Below, piece by piece: positions 26,283 through 39,843 of a stretch of DNA of 64,000 nt. Positions within the stretch are counted from its first letter, which is position 1. Each line of letters begins with the position of its first letter. The position numbers and the translations under genes were made by a program. The notes beneath the pieces were generated by a model. That model was not told the DNA's origin. It worked only from the letters and a program-made list of their open reading frames with translations, and did not search any database. This DNA is from Dillenia suffruticosa (Eukaryota > Streptophyta > Magnoliopsida > Dilleniales > Dilleniaceae), in NCBI GenBank assembly GCA_033439265.1, contig JAVTVX010000012.1:2593001-2657000 (forward strand). The letters run 5' to 3'.

Positions 26283-29200
26283 ATTGAACTTGGAATTGCA
26301 TGGGACGAGTATAAAAAGAGATGCCAAAGAAATAGCCAAAGCCTTGAGTGGCCCCCATTCCATTTTTTGTAGTGGTAAGGCAGTTGATCTTATATGCACA
26401 AAATTTAATTTTAAGCCGACTTATTGTTACTATAGGTGAAATAGATCCTTTTTTTTCTTAAAAATTTATACATTTGTATGTAATAGGTGAAAATATTTTT
26501 ACAGATTCATTTATAAAAAGAAAAAAAATACCTCTCTCAAACACTTCTAACATACAATAGATCTTAATGGACTTACCAAGAGTGATGAATCGATTAAAAC
26601 AGAACAAGAGAGGACATGATATTGATTTTGAGATACAAATATATTTGTAAAATTAATAACTTACAAATATTAAAGAAAAAAAAAAAGAGAAGAGAATGAT
26701 GATTATAGTGTTACAATTAATAAGCAAAAATGATAATATTAATGACACTATGTTTTTCAAGGTTTTATACAAAATTATCTTTAAATTCGATTCGTTTAAA
26801 TTCTAAAATATAGTTGAAAATAGCATTTATTATTATCATTAAGAAATAAATCTGATAATTTTTATTTTCAAAAAATCTATAAAAAATAATAATGTTGTTG
26901 ATATTAAACTTTGCAAAGATGATTCCTCTGCTTAATCTAAGTACAATGTTGCTAAAAATGAGTTAAATGCACAATTCTTAGTGCCGTAGAGATTTTTTTT
27001 TTTTTTTAGTTTTTATTCTCTTTATAGGAAAAAACAAAAATTAATAACTTTTGAAGTAAAATTAAAAGTTATTTGGTATTTTTATTTTAAAAAACAAATT
27101 GATTTTATATTTTTGAAATAAAGTTAAAAGTTAAAAATTTAAAGTTAAAATTAAAGAGAAATAGTGAAGACATAAGGATAAATAAATTTATGATATATTC
27201 ATATTTGAAATTTCATATTTTTCAAGTAACAATATAAATAAAATAAAAAATATACTTTCTAAAAAGGTGACAGTATAAAAAATAAGGAGAAGAAAAACAC
27301 ATCCCAGAAACCTTTTCTTATAAGTTACCTTTTTAATTTTTATTTATAAAAAAAAATTACTTTTTAAAAAAAATAATTTGTTTGAAAGAGTTTTTCTTAG
27401 GAAGATAAATTAAAAAAAAAAAACACTGTACCAAACAAACATTTAGTCTACGTCTTGCTTCAAGGTCGTCGTCGTCGTCGGCGATCACGGTGGTAGTCGT
27501 CTTCTTCTTCCTCTCGCTTACACATGGGCATAGACGATGAGAGGAGCATGAAGATGGACCATATTGTATGCAGAGTTTGTCACGAAATCTATTAGTATTA
27601 ATTATCACATTTAGGAAATCTTTTGGTAATATATTCTGAAATAACGGAACATAATTACTAGTACTTCAAAATCATTCATGCACCAATTGGGCCAAAGAAG
27701 AAAGTGACAAGACTAGGGGTTTCTTATCACCATCAAATCCACTGAAAAATAGAGCAGTCCCAAGCAACTTTTTCCTGCCTTGTACATTGAAAATTCGGAA
27801 GCTCTCATTGAGCAATGCCATGAATTTTACCATGAAGCTCGAGAGGAAATCAATAGCTAACAGTAATTGAGTTTTTCACCTGTGACTTCTCTCTTGCTCT
27901 TTTTTCCTTTTAACCTATGTTGCCGATCATTTTCCTAATTAATAAAATAAAAAGCTTGCTCGAGCCAAAACAATTATCAAAACGCCAATATTTAATTGAT
28001 TGAATATCTATATTCTTAAATAATATTTTGAATTTAAATTTTATGTATGATGTAAACATGTACCGAAAGATTTTATCTCTTAAATATCCAAATTAATTAA
28101 AATAGAATTTAATCAAATCCAACATTAATTATCAAATATCAATTATTTATATAAAAAATAATTATTAGAACTCACAATTCTTTTTAACTTGGTAACAAGA
28201 GGAGGGCAAAATGCAAATCAAACAACCTTGTTATAGTTTAGAGTTTCGAGTTATTTAGATTACTGCTGGGATCAAAACTCTTGGTCTGATATTGGAATTG
28301 GTATTTCGATATGGTTTAGTTGGCTAACCTTGATCAAGAAAATATTGCAAGTAGCTTCAAATATAGGATTACAAAGACATCAGTGAGATGTGTCGGTAGG
28401 AAAAGCAAAAATTTTATAAAGTATATAAAAAAATGAAAGGATTTTATTTTTTATTTTTTTTAATCTTTAGTGTAATTGAGGATTTGGATAAGAGAAAAGC
28501 ATTCTCACGTGGGTTTTTGGCCTATGGACTCGGTTTTCACTTGAGAAATGCTATATAAATCTAATTAGTCAAGAATCAAATAAATTAAATTTTATACGAC
28601 ACTTCATATAAGTATTTTTTGATTAATAACAAATCAAATTATTATTATATTTTAACTAATTTAATTATAAATTTATTGTCAAAATATGTTAATATAAAAT
28701 ATAATTAATTTGATTTTTAACTCATATGTTTCGTGTAATATAATATTTTAAACAACTGAACCACGGTTTTACGTTTTATCGTTAGTCTAATGTTTGTACG
28801 TTTTAAGGTTTTTGATGAAGTCGAAAGAATGGTTCGAACAAAATGGTTGAAATATACATTTGATGAAGGGATTGGGTTTGAATGCTGGGTAGCTTTAACA
28901 CATGGGATCTAAACTTTATGGCTTTCCTAGTTTCTAAATGAGGAAGAACACATTACGAGAAGGATACGATCAGATCTGAAAATAAGTCACCCTTATTGTT
29001 CTTACACCATACAAAGAGAAGTTCAAATAAAGGCAAGGAGGGGTGGTGCTGTCATCAATGGCTCCTCATAGTCCGAGCTCCTATAGTGACTTGTTGGTTG
29101 AGAGAGAGAGAGAGAGAGAGAGAAATTCAAAGTTTCCATTTTGGAGAAATAGTAAGTAAAGGGGAAATCTCAGTTGATGGGTCTTAATATGGCTCTTTTG

Positions 29201-30600
29201 ATTGCTCATTCTAAAGTCCACCTTTATAGTTATCGGGAAAGATGCACACTATTCTCTCTCTCTCTCTCTCTACAAAATGGGGGAACTCATTATTATGCCT
29301 AACTGCATGTGGTGACCCTGCCTGCCTTCCCATGAACCAAAAACAAATTGTAGGACTCCATCAAACCCCCTGTTCCATTAGGGCGCCCCCTTGAATTTCA
29401 GGACTAGAGGCCAAATCTATTCTTTTAGTTTGGTTCTTTTGTGTGCTTATTTTTTTATTATTCTTTCTCTCAACTCTTTGTCCATCTTAAAATTTAAAAT
29501 TAACACTCAATTAACTCAATAGTAATCGGTCAGCCTAATCGAGTGAAACCCAGATCGATTAGTGGAAGTACCTACTTACACAAAAAAAGTGGGTTTAACC
29601 GACCATCAGTTAATCTAGTGAGTTGTGACACTATAATCCTTGATCAAGATCCCGAATTCGATTCATGACTTGGATATGAAACTGACTATATTAGGAGGGT
29701 AGATTCTTAAATGGGTTATTATAAGTTTTAGATTGAATTAATCAGAGCAGATTTCATATACCGATGATATAATATAAAAAAAAAAAGCGGGCCTATTATC
29801 GAGGGCGAACCGGGCTTTGGTCGCCACGTACTTTTGTTATCCCTAAAGGAGGCTCAGCCCAAACCCAATGTGGTACACCTAGTGCACTGATCTACTTCTA
29901 GTGAGCTGAAGAGCATCAAAGCAATTAATGCTAAATTTCTCAAAAAGCCTAGATCTTATGTGACAAAACAAAGTTATCCCGCCTCAGAGAAAATCAAAAA
30001 CCAGTAAAGTTTTAACAACCCCCCCCCCCCCAATAATAATAAAAATAAAACTCCCAAAAGTTTGGCCAATTCTTTCCTGACAAAAAAGGGCAAAAATATT
30101 GGGCCACATTTCTTTAAGGCCCATAATCGATGGCCCGGCCCACATTCATTTGAGCAGGATCACTTACACAATATTCACTAGATATATCGTATCAGAATTC
30201 TAAAATTAGATTTTGGGCACTTTGAAAGAGCCTATTGTGAATTTTGTAATATTTTAATTTATTTAATATATACTATTTATTAATTATAGTAAAAAATTAC
30301 AACGAATATTTGAATAATTCAGTGATATCCTTATCAAAAAATAAATATTTCTGAGATATCTAATATGTAATAAAATTAATAGTAAAAAATTTGATAAATA
30401 CGAAAATAAAGTAACTAAAGGAATAATAATAGTAATAGTTTTATTATTTTTGCTTCGGATAATACAAAAATCAGAAAATAAAATTTTGCCCTAAATAACC
30501 ACAAAGATGGAAAATTTCCCACCCCTCAAAATAAAGCCCAACAAACAATTTAGTGAGTGATTATCCACTTTTCAATTTTTTAAATTATTTCCAGTCAATC
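26283..30600. other. Long AT-rich intergenic region, no gene recognised
   Basis: It holds GA/CT tracts (29100-29123, about 29250-29271) and A/T runs. A stretch at 28540-28760 has an inverted-repeat feel, with no defined ends. Degenerate text at 29490-29790 shares words with other intergenic repeats. A C-run sits at 30020-30030. Frames in this region are short and biased. Confidence 0.5.
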
Positions 30601-30676
30601 TCTGTCGCGTGTTGTCTCTCCCTGTCTCTCTTGTGAGATGAGTGACTATTCACGACACCCTTCCGGAGTCATCAGA

Positions 30677-30774
30677 TGTTCAAACCATCGAAAGAAAAAA
30701 CGGCCAACCCGTGACTCTTCAAATCTGTTCAAACCATCGAAGGAAAAAACGACCAACCCGTGACTCTTCAAATC
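30677..30774. repeat. 49-bp tandem duplication in the PME upstream region
   Basis: Two adjacent copies, starting at 30677 and 30726, share tgttcaaaccatcgaa and ccaacccgtgactcttcaaa, with only a couple of differences. A (CT)n tract follows at 30775-30795. It lies about 180 bases before the PME start codon and may be in its 5' leader. Confidence 0.92.
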
Positions 30775-30952
30775 TCTCTCTCTCTCTCTCTCTCTCCAAT
30801 CTAAATCCGTCACATAAATTCCCAATCAGGAATAGACGCATCACAACCATCCAAAAATTCATTTGCCACCACTAATTGTCCAAATCCCAGATTCCAATTT
30901 AAATTCAATTCCCTTTTTTGGGTATTAAATTAAATCAATTTTTTCTACAATC

Positions 30953-33449
30953 ATGCTCAAGAAACCCATAAATCCCCTCTACACCACCACAAAACCCAAA
31001 TCCAAAAAATACCTCCTCATTCCAATGGCCTCTCTCCTCTCTCTCTCTTTTCTCTCTCTCCTCCTCTACTTCTCTCTCTCCTCCGCCTCCCATCACCACC
31101 ACACCTACCCCCACCCCTCTCCCTCTCCTCCTCTCATTCCCTCCCAAAACACCACCCCTCCCCAGATCCAACAAGCCTGCAAAGCCACGCGTTTTCCTCA
31201 AACATGCGAATCCTCCATGACCCGATCCGGTTCTGTTCCACCCGACCCGAACTCCCTTCAAATAATCGGGTCTGCCATGGCGATCTCGACCCAGAATCTG
31301 GAAACTGCTAAGGAAATGGTTCAGAACATTCTGGATTCTTCTTCGGGTAATCCGAACCGATCCACCGCGGCGAGGAGCTGTTTGGAGGTGCTCCACAATT
31401 CGGGGTATCGGATCGGGCTAGCCAATGACGCATTGCCACGTGGAAAAGTAAAGGATTCGAGGGCATGGTTGAGCGCCGCTTTGTTGTACCAGTATGATTG
31501 CTGGTCGGGTTTGAAGTACGTTAATGACACACAAATGGTGAACAAAACGATGTCGTTTATGGATTCTCTAATCGGGTTAACCAGCAACGCGTTAAGCATG
31601 TTGGTTTCTTATGATCGCTACGGAAACGACACGGTTTCATGGAAACCGCCGCTGACGGAGAGGGATGGTTTCTGGGAGGATTCAGGGTCGGATCAAGAAT
31701 CCGGGTCGGATATCAGCGGTGAGGTGCCAACGGAACTGGCGGCGGACGCCACGGTGTGTAAGAGCGGACGCGGGTGTTATTCGACGGTGCAGGAGGCGGT
31801 GAATGCGGCACCGGACAATTCGGACTGGCGGTTCGTGATTCGGATCATGGAAGGGGTTTATGCGGAAACGGTTCGGATACCGTTAGAAAAAAAGAATATT
31901 GTGTTTCTGGGTGATGGAATGGGTAAAACAGTCATTACCGGGTCCCTGAATGTGGGCATGACCGGAGTCACAACCTACACTTCAGCCACAGTGGGTAAGT
32001 TGTCTTCATTCTAGCATTATTTATTTATTTATGGAATGTGAATTGATTGTGGTTGTTGAATATGGCCTTCTTAGGTCTACGTCAACATAGGAGTGTCAAT
32101 TTCATAGATTAAGATGTTTTAACATGTTACATATCGAAAATGTACATGTAATGCTGAAAATGTTCTTTTTATTTTTAAAAGGTGACCTGGGTTAAGGCCT
32201 TTTGGGGCTACTTAGGCTTATAAAGGTACCAAGGATATGATCGTGGAAGTTCAGATATGGTTCATCATCATGGTGGGCTTCATGATTTTAATGTATGGTA
32301 GTGAATTTGAGTTCACTGGATCAAGTATATTGATTGTGGGCCTCCATGACTTGTCATCCGCTACCATTACACAATAGGTTCAATTTAGTCCTTGGCTTTT
32401 CAGACTCTTAGTTGAGTAAAAACGATGTATCTGTGAGTTATTGTACTTGTTATTTGAATTTTTGATCGTCATTAAGAAGAAAGGGACAAGGACACATCGA
32501 GTTGAAGAAAAAATCTGGTTGATGGTTCATTAATTCAATACTTGGTCCCATTTATTTGCATGTTAGTATTTTCCACAATGACCTTGACCAACACAAATTG
32601 AAAGTGGATGTGATTTTGTTGAGCTACGTGATCGGTTAAGTAATTGCTTTTATTATTAGAGACACGAGTTCTTTTTAGCTGTGAGTGCAATATAGGTTTA
32701 AGATTGTAGATTAAAGTGACTACTCTGAATTCAATTTCCTAATGTTTATGAATTATTTTACAGGAGTTCTTGGTGATGGGTTCATGGCAAGTGGTCTCAC
32801 GATCCAGAATACAGCAGGGCCCGATGCGCACCAAGCAGTGGCTTTCAGGTCAGACAGCGATCACTCCATCATAGAGAACTGCGAATTCATAGGCAATCAG
32901 GACACACTCTATGCTCACTCACTCAGACAATACTACAAATCATGCACCATCCAAGGCAATGTCGACTTCATCTTTGGCAACTCAGCCTCAGTCTTCCAAG
33001 ACTGCCTCATCCTAGTCGCCCCACGCCAACTCAAGCCTGAAAAAGGTGAAAACAATGCCATTACAGCACATGGCAGAACAGACCCAGCACAATCAACTGG
33101 CTTTGTTTTCCAAAACTGTCTCGTAAACGGTACTCAGGATTACATGGCATTGTACTATAGCAAGCCTAGCGTACATCGAAATTATTTGGGGAGACCTTGG
33201 AAGGAGTATTCAAGGACAGTTTTCTTGAACTGTAACTTAGAAGCTCTCATTTCGCCACCAGGTTGGATGCCATGGAGCGGAGATTTTGCATTGCGGACAC
33301 TTTATTATGGAGAATATGGCAACACTGGTGCCGGAGCTAATACATCACAGAGAGTGAGTTGGAGCAGTCAAGTTCCGGGAAGTCATGTTTCTGCTTATTC
33401 TGTCGAGAATTTCATTCAAGGCGATGAATGGATTTCCACAAAATCTTAG
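30953..33449 (+). CDS. PME51: Pectin methylesterase with N-terminal inhibitor domain (type I, 575 aa)
   Basis: Removes methyl esters from wall homogalacturonan; synthesised as a pre-pro-enzyme. Exons are 30953-31994 and 32764-33449 (sum 1728 nt, GT-AG). A signal anchor lies at about residues 25-46, a His/Pro-rich linker follows, and the PMEI pro-domain spans about 70-220. The catalytic PME domain (about 262-570) shows GVYAE, QAVAFR, QDTLY with Asp394, VDFIFG with Asp415, and [11 protein letters not shown] containing the catalytic Arg. No RRLL/RKLL-type dibasic site is visible between the domains, so release of the pro-region may differ from classical group-2 PMEs. Translation could instead start at Met25 (31025), which would leave a cleaner signal peptide. 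The best family match from memory is Arabidopsis PME51 or its duplicate PME64. Confidence 0.95.
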
Positions 33450-33848
33450 ATTTTAGGTCTTAGTAATTACAAGTGCACAAAATTCAATCTAAAAGGGAAG
33501 TAAGTTTCCCATTGTAATTAGAGAATCACAATTAGGAGATATTCGAGTATTATTGTACAAGAAATCACATTTATTAGGAAACATCTTTGAATGTTCTGCA
33601 GGATACTGCTTGTAATTCTCATCTGCTGGAGCAGAGCGTAAGAAAGACAAAGGTTGCTTAATGGAAGAACTGTATGCAACTTTTTATGTGCCATTTCAGG
33701 AATAAAATAAGTGCGAGTTCAATGGACCCACCGGCAACAATAACTTCCAGCTGAGAACTTGTATTCACCGAACAAAATAAAACAACAACGAATAAAATTT
33801 TAATCTCAATAATTTAAGCTCGACAGTTTAAGAAATAAATTTATAAAT

Positions 33849-33893
33849 AATTAAAAAAATTAAAATTAAAATTAAAATTAAAATTAAAATTAA
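33849..33893. repeat. (AATTAA)n short repeat
   Basis: About six AAATTA-type hexamers followed by an A-run, next to the LINE remnant. Confidence 0.8.
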
Positions 33894-33966
33894 AAAAAAA
33901 TAAAAAGAAGAATAAATAAATAAATAGATAAAATGAAAAAATATATATTTAAAATATGTTAGCTTA

Positions 33967-34356
33967 ATTTATGCGGATTCTTCTATACCAATCATTCCTA
34001 TTCAAAATCATTTTTTCGTCTAAATCTTTAACTATCATATTTTTATGAATAACTTGCATTCAAATTTTCAACGGTTTAACCCTACGTTTTACTAAATCTC
34101 TTGTATTTAAGTTATCAGTTTTTCTAATCGGTGCGTTCTTGAGTTTTATTTGTACACATTCAAACCATCTCAAATGATACTTTCGTATTTTATCTACAAT
34201 TGAACTAACTCTCAATTTGTTACGAATATCTTTATTTCTAATTATATTTCTTCTAGTTTTGCTACACATTCGGTTAAATATTTTCATTTTTGTTATAGTT
34301 ATTTTTTGTTTTTGTTGTTGTTTAATATCTCAACACTCAGTACTATATAATAGTGA
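33967..34356 (-). mobile_element. LINE remnant: 3' end of the reverse-transcriptase ORF
   Basis: Read on the minus strand, it gives LLYSTEC, then a frame with RMCSKTRRNIIRNKDIRNKL, IVDKIRKYHLRWFECVQ and, after a stop, DWYRRIRIN. These are the typical closing motifs of plant LINE reverse-transcriptase proteins (the MRMLRWMCG..IRN..LRWFGHVQ family). Internal stops and drift show it is dead. The 5' part of the element is absent, as is usual for truncated LINEs. Confidence 0.85.
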
Positions 34357-34399
34357 AAATTTAATCGCGATTTTACAAAATTTTTTCTTTAAATACATT

Positions 34400-36932
34400 G
34401 GTATCATACGATGACATCAATAGTGCCTTATATCATCACATGATCTTCAGCACAACACTGCCATCAGATGGGACAACCATAAGGCAACAAGATGGCAAAT
34501 TTATGCATCCAAATCCTATATAAACCAATTAGAGATGCACCCTTCTCCCATCAAGATTTAAAGTTCAGGATTTGGTAATGGGCAATTGTCGGTATACGCA
34601 CTAATGAACTATCATACGGGGGATTAAGTTATTTGTGCATTTAGTAGAGCTAATGGGTTGTTGGTGATCTCATCAAAGTCGTGGAAACAAATTGCACTTC
34701 CAAGTTGGCAAAGTCGGTCTAGTGCCCATTCCTGGGGCGCTTTTCCTTTTGGAATACACTCAAGTATACCATTGCTAGAAGGCAAATTTTAGTAGTGCCC
34801 AAGTCACAGGTTTCATGTTGTAGAAGGAATTTCCTAGAAGTTTCTTCATTTTTCAACCATGTCGTTGTCCGTCACATTCTCTCTCAACTACATCATGATG
34901 ATTCCCACATCACATGAGGCTATATGAGCAAATGGGACCTTATAGAAGACTAGTCCTCCCCACGTTCCTTTGCTATCACATGATGCAATACAAGGCAAAA
35001 ATTTTCTTGTACTGATATGTCTGGCTTTAGGTTCACGTGCATTTTTTTTTTTTTTTTGGGTATTTTGTTTGTTTTCTTGGAGGACGCCTCCTATTAAGAA
35101 GGATTTTATATTAGTAATGGAAGTTGGTAACCAGCTATTATTTTGCTTTATTTATGCAACTTCACGCCCCAAATGACAAAGACGATTGTTCTTGCAATGC
35201 TGTCATTTTCTCTTTCTTGAAGATGCTAATTTGACAAGAAGCCTTGGGAACTAGCGATGCAAGGCCCTTTATTTTTATTATTTTTTGGTACACAGCAAAG
35301 TTCGAATCCCAAACCTTTACAAATGGAAGGAAGACGATACTGATTGAATTATAGCTACCTTTTATTTTTCTTCGGTGGATCATCTGTGTTGGCATGTGAT
35401 TTCAACCAAATCTGAATGACTAAAATTCACATCAGAGATCCGAAGAATCAAACATTAAGACAACCCAGAAGAGGTAAGAAACTCATATTTTTTGGGGTCT
35501 AAAGATGATTGAATCATGCAATAAAAATAATTATCCATCTATTTATAAATCTTTTTTTAGCGTAATAGAGGTATATAGAATCCTTACTGTTCATTAGTTG
35601 AAATAGTTGAAGGGTAATAAAAAAAGATTGGATCTCTAGAAGCTAAGAATATGGGGCTTCCACCTAAAGTCATGGTGGCATGCGTGCGCACAAGAATGTT
35701 GGTCGTCCACTATACCCTAGTGCTCGCCTCCTTCAACCCCAAGTTTTTCTATCTACTTGTTTACCTAATCCTTTATGCACTTTTTGTTTGTTCTCTCAAC
35801 ATTTGCAGATTGAGGTAATGAATATAATGGCAGAAGTGTACCAATAGCCACCCCATCTGAAAAGTTCACATGACCATATGCTCTTGCTGTTATTTCTCAC
35901 CTTGTCTTGCCTATTGCTCTTCAAGTAATATTATATCACTGCATCAAAAATATGATTGAGAGCATATTTGAGCCAACAGTATGGGCACCAACATTTAGAT
36001 GGCTCAGTTGAATACTGATATTTTATAGGAAAGATTTTAGATTTAAGTATTGTATATAGAGAAAACACGCGTTATGAGTGTTTTGTCACTTGGTTCCAAT
36101 TCAATTTTAATCAAATTTAGTCAAATTTTATATGATTATCAGATATTGATAATTTATTAAAAAAATATAAGTATGAGCGTACTTAGGTGTGACCTATGGG
36201 AAAATAACAAGAAATAGGGCTCTCCACCAAGAAAAAAAAGGGAAATGGGGCCGGGCCGGCCACCCATTGTTGGAACTAGAAATTAGTTCCTCAGCCCATC
36301 CATGACTTTAAGACATATTTCCAAGCTGGAATAAGTTTCCAAAAGGCTGCGTAGTCGGGTAAATTCCAAAAGATCAAGCCCTTTTTATGCATGGAGGAGT
36401 GGTTTGACGTGTTCTATTCTTTTAGTTAAAGGTTTTAAATTTTAATTTTAAAAATAAAAAAGAGATTTTAAATCCCTAATCATTTAATAAATTTTATAAT
36501 ATTTAAATCGGATTCGTATGTAAAATTTGAATACTATCGATAAAAATAATAATAAAAAAAATTTAAGTTTCCAAAAGGAAACTATATCCTAGACGCAGCT
36601 TTAAAAGCATCCGGACTAGGTTGTATTGGTCCAATTTCTGACGCACAATTAAAGGGCCAGCCCATGCCCGGCCTAATGTAGGGCCGGGCTGGATTTGCTC
36701 AGGTTTACTTAATATAATAAGACTTAACAAGCTGTACCCAAAAAAAAAAAAAAAAAAGTCTTAGCAAGAATAATCTTATTTAAATGAACTAATGATTTTC
36801 GATACCTTAAATCTCTCAAAAGAAATCAAACATTACAAAATGTAAATCCACCGTTTCTTTTATGTATTCTGAACTATGAATATTTTTATGTATAGAAAAA
36901 TGTAAACATGGTGAGAGATGAAAGAATATGAT
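34400..36932. other. Intergenic, no gene seen
   Basis: Mostly unassigned sequence. Bases 35270-35370 carry a block (words like gttcgaatcccaaacctttac and gattgaattatagctacc) that recurs in altered form at 48740-48840. An A-run lies at 36739-36756. No coding frame is supported. Confidence 0.45.
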
Positions 36933-39843
36933 TCACAAAGGAAGGCTTGCAGAGGAAATCGCAGGTGGTGTAGGAGTGAAAATTTCATCGTCTGTCCAAT
37001 TAGTCTCACCCCAATGTCGTAACATGCTCTTCCATGAGCACAAATTGTCTATACACTTCTTCAAGCGCCGATCTTTGATTTCGATCTTCCAATGTCCATC
37101 GCTATAGTTAGCCTTTTCAGCTTGCCTTCGATCCCATTCTAATGTTGCCTTTTGCTTCGATCTTAACATACAGAACTGCTGCAGTTGCTCTGGCATAGCG
37201 TCATGCACCTTCCACCACCGTGCATGAGCAACATCGCTTGCAAACTCTTGTAGAAAGTCCACATTCCAATTGCAATCATAGTCGCGGAAGCAAAGCCATG
37301 GCTTGATCCCGAGATAGTGAAGGACATAAATAATCGGAGGGTCAGCACGAAAGAGCCTAGTTTTCCACTGCTTGATCTCTTCCGGATCACTAATCCAAAA
37401 GTTCTTCAAAAAGTTCATTTGTCTAGGAATCCTATGCCACCATGTAAATACTTCATTCAAGTAGCCCTGATCACCCCCATTATAGGACTCAAACACGTTT
37501 ATGTTATCCATTAAGAGCTGAAATGTGCAATTCGATGGCTCAATTACCATCACGCCAGAGTTGAAGAGAGTGCCATTATTTCCTGTGGCAGAAATTTCTG
37601 GCATTCCAAATAAGAAATCGAGGTTTCTGAGAACAAGCAAATCAGCATCGATGAAAATGACCTTGTCATAATCTGTCAATTGCCATAACCGGAACTTGCT
37701 ATAGTTCCACTCATTGTAGGCATCTTTCTCAGCTTTAGGATTTCTGATCCTTTGTATTGTCCGAATTTTCCATCCAGCTGCTTCAAGTCCACTTCTGTGG
37801 TACGTACTAATTGTCTCATCCACAAGTATTACAAGGTCTCTGGTAGAACCCACCATGCGGATGCTTTGTGCAGCAGCAATGGCTCCACAAACATACACGT
37901 GCGCAGAATGCAGAATTGTTGCATATGCTTCTCTGCGTGCATTTCCTTCATAAATCCGTTCTGTTCAGAGAATAGCTATCAGATAATGAAGCACATTATT
38001 GTTATTTACCCTAATTTAGGTTGAGTTGATCAAAGCGTACGAACCTTTGACTTTGAGTGGTACTGCAAGCTCACATGATCCAACTGGGAGCTGAACTTTT
38101 TCTCTCAGTACATTCAAATTTGGTCTGTATAGCCACAAACTCCCTTCCTTTGCAATGAGTTCCTTGCATGGAAAAAGATTAGGAATTGGAAAGCACTGAC
38201 TAATAAAAAGTAAATAGATGGGGTAATTGCCTTTGGCCGAGGCCGCAAGTCCTGCAGCTGCAAGCTGCAAGTGCAACCGAGCAATATCTCTAGACCAGTT
38301 ACCCTCATTTCTGCATGGGAGTTTTACAGCGATGAGATCAAGTTGCCTTTTAGACACTTCAAGCTTTGGTAGAGATGGGCAAGTGGGCACTTCTGATTCT
38401 TCTTCTTCATCGATCCATTCAGGATAGAGTGTATCCCATGTAATGTTTTTCATGGCAGGCTCTAGATGCAAAACAATGTTCTCCTCATAAGAAAAAAACA
38501 GCTCCCAGTGATTGATCTCATCGCTATTGAAGTTCAAAATGCCAGTGCCTTGGAATTTATTCTTGTTGGTGATCTTTGTCATAATCTTTGAGATGCCATT
38601 CCAGTTTATGTCAATCTGTGGTATATACCGTAAATCTGAACTACCCTGCTGTATCTGCCTGTTCACCAAACTTGGTCTGCAAAATCAGACAGATATATGA
38701 AGCAAAATGTGATACAAAAATCAGATCTAGATTGTGGATACCTAGTGACATTGTCATATTCACTTGAGAAAATCAGAAGCATTACTGGCAAAATCACCTA
38801 GTGCTAAGGTTCAAGGATTCCAAAGGTTAATACAAGTGGAATTCAATCTTGGTTAACTTGAGGCGAAGAAAGGTAACATACCTAGGACTGGAGGATGAGA
38901 CACGGTCAATTCTTTTTACTTCTGGAAACTGGATGAATGTCAAGAAAGTCCCGCATATAATAACAACTAGCACAAGCTTTAATGAAGGAAACTTGCAGCT
39001 TGAACTCTTATCTTGGAGAGGAGTGTGGAAGGGTTTGTCCGCAGATTTACCTCTTCGGAACCTTCTTTTATATATGTCTTCACTGGTTAGAGAACAAGTT
39101 TATAATAAATCAATCGACACAAAGACAAATAAAATTTCTCAAGCAAAATAATTTTGACTAATCTAGATTAAGAAATTAATTAGTACTAATACATATAGGG
39201 CTTCCTTTTTTAGGAGGCTTCCCTTTTCCCGTTTCACCTCCACTGATGCCTCATCTTTTTAACTCCTCCAAAAAGAGTTACTTTAAGAAGCAGATAATAG
39301 AGATTTTGTCGATCATCAGCTAATTGCCAAACAGTGCGACCTATGAAAAGCAAGGGATGAACAGTGCACCTAGTGAAAATCTAGCTAGTTAGACTCACTT
39401 TTGAAAAGCAAAATCAAGGGAAAAGATTACATCAACAGCCTCCCAATTGGGTGAAGCTTGAAATTTATGTAGAAGGCAAAGTACAACATGCATTTGAAGT
39501 TACAATTTTAATGGTATGAACCAAAAAATTAAGGGAACAGACAGCATTTAAGATTATAAATTTTAAGATTATGTATAATTTTTTTTTTCTTAAAATCTCA
39601 AAGGGGCAATTGGCCCTTGCCCCCCTTCCCGTGCTCCCTATAGCCGGGATAAATTCAAAATGCAAATAAAATAGGGCATGTCACCATTTCATTCAATGAT
39701 TTGCTTATAATGAAGTACCTAATGCGGTTTAGGCTAGCAGTAAAGCTTCACTGGAGCTATGGAAAAAGTCAGAAAGCACAGAATGTTACTCACATTGACG
39801 CGGATAACCGTTGGCTATCGTTAGGACTTGGTGTATTACCCAT
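36933..39843 (-). CDS. Xylan alpha-glucuronosyltransferase, GUX family GT8 (4 exons, 636 aa)
   Basis: Golgi type-II glycosyltransferase that adds glucuronic acid from UDP-GlcA to the xylan backbone. Exons in transcript order: 39843-39794, 39082-38882, 38676-38045, 37960-36933 (sum 1911 nt, GT-AG). The tiny first exon (50 nt, MGNTPSPNDSQRLSAS) joins in phase to EDIYKRRFRRGK, as in known GUX proteins. A transmembrane helix spans about residues 42-63. The GT8 core carries FIDADLLVL, with the metal-binding DAD near residue 399, plus NGTLFNSGVMVIEPSNCTF, GGDQGYLNEVFTWWHRIP and HYLGIKPWLCFRDYDC. The C-terminal CSWKSMLRHWGETNWTD is typical. The position near ADH favours GUX3 (in Arabidopsis, as I recall, GUX3 is next to ADH1), but GUX1 is not excluded. 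Confidence 0.95.

Noticed and set aside
25827-26439. Frames rich in Arg-Glu or Leu-Ser repeats
   Set aside because: They are translations of the GA/CT microsatellites; the same applies at 14142-14513, 43079-43382 and 47661-47879.
28540-28760. Possible MITE with inverted-repeat character
   Set aside because: No convincing terminal inverted repeats or target duplication could be fixed by eye in this very AT-rich stretch.
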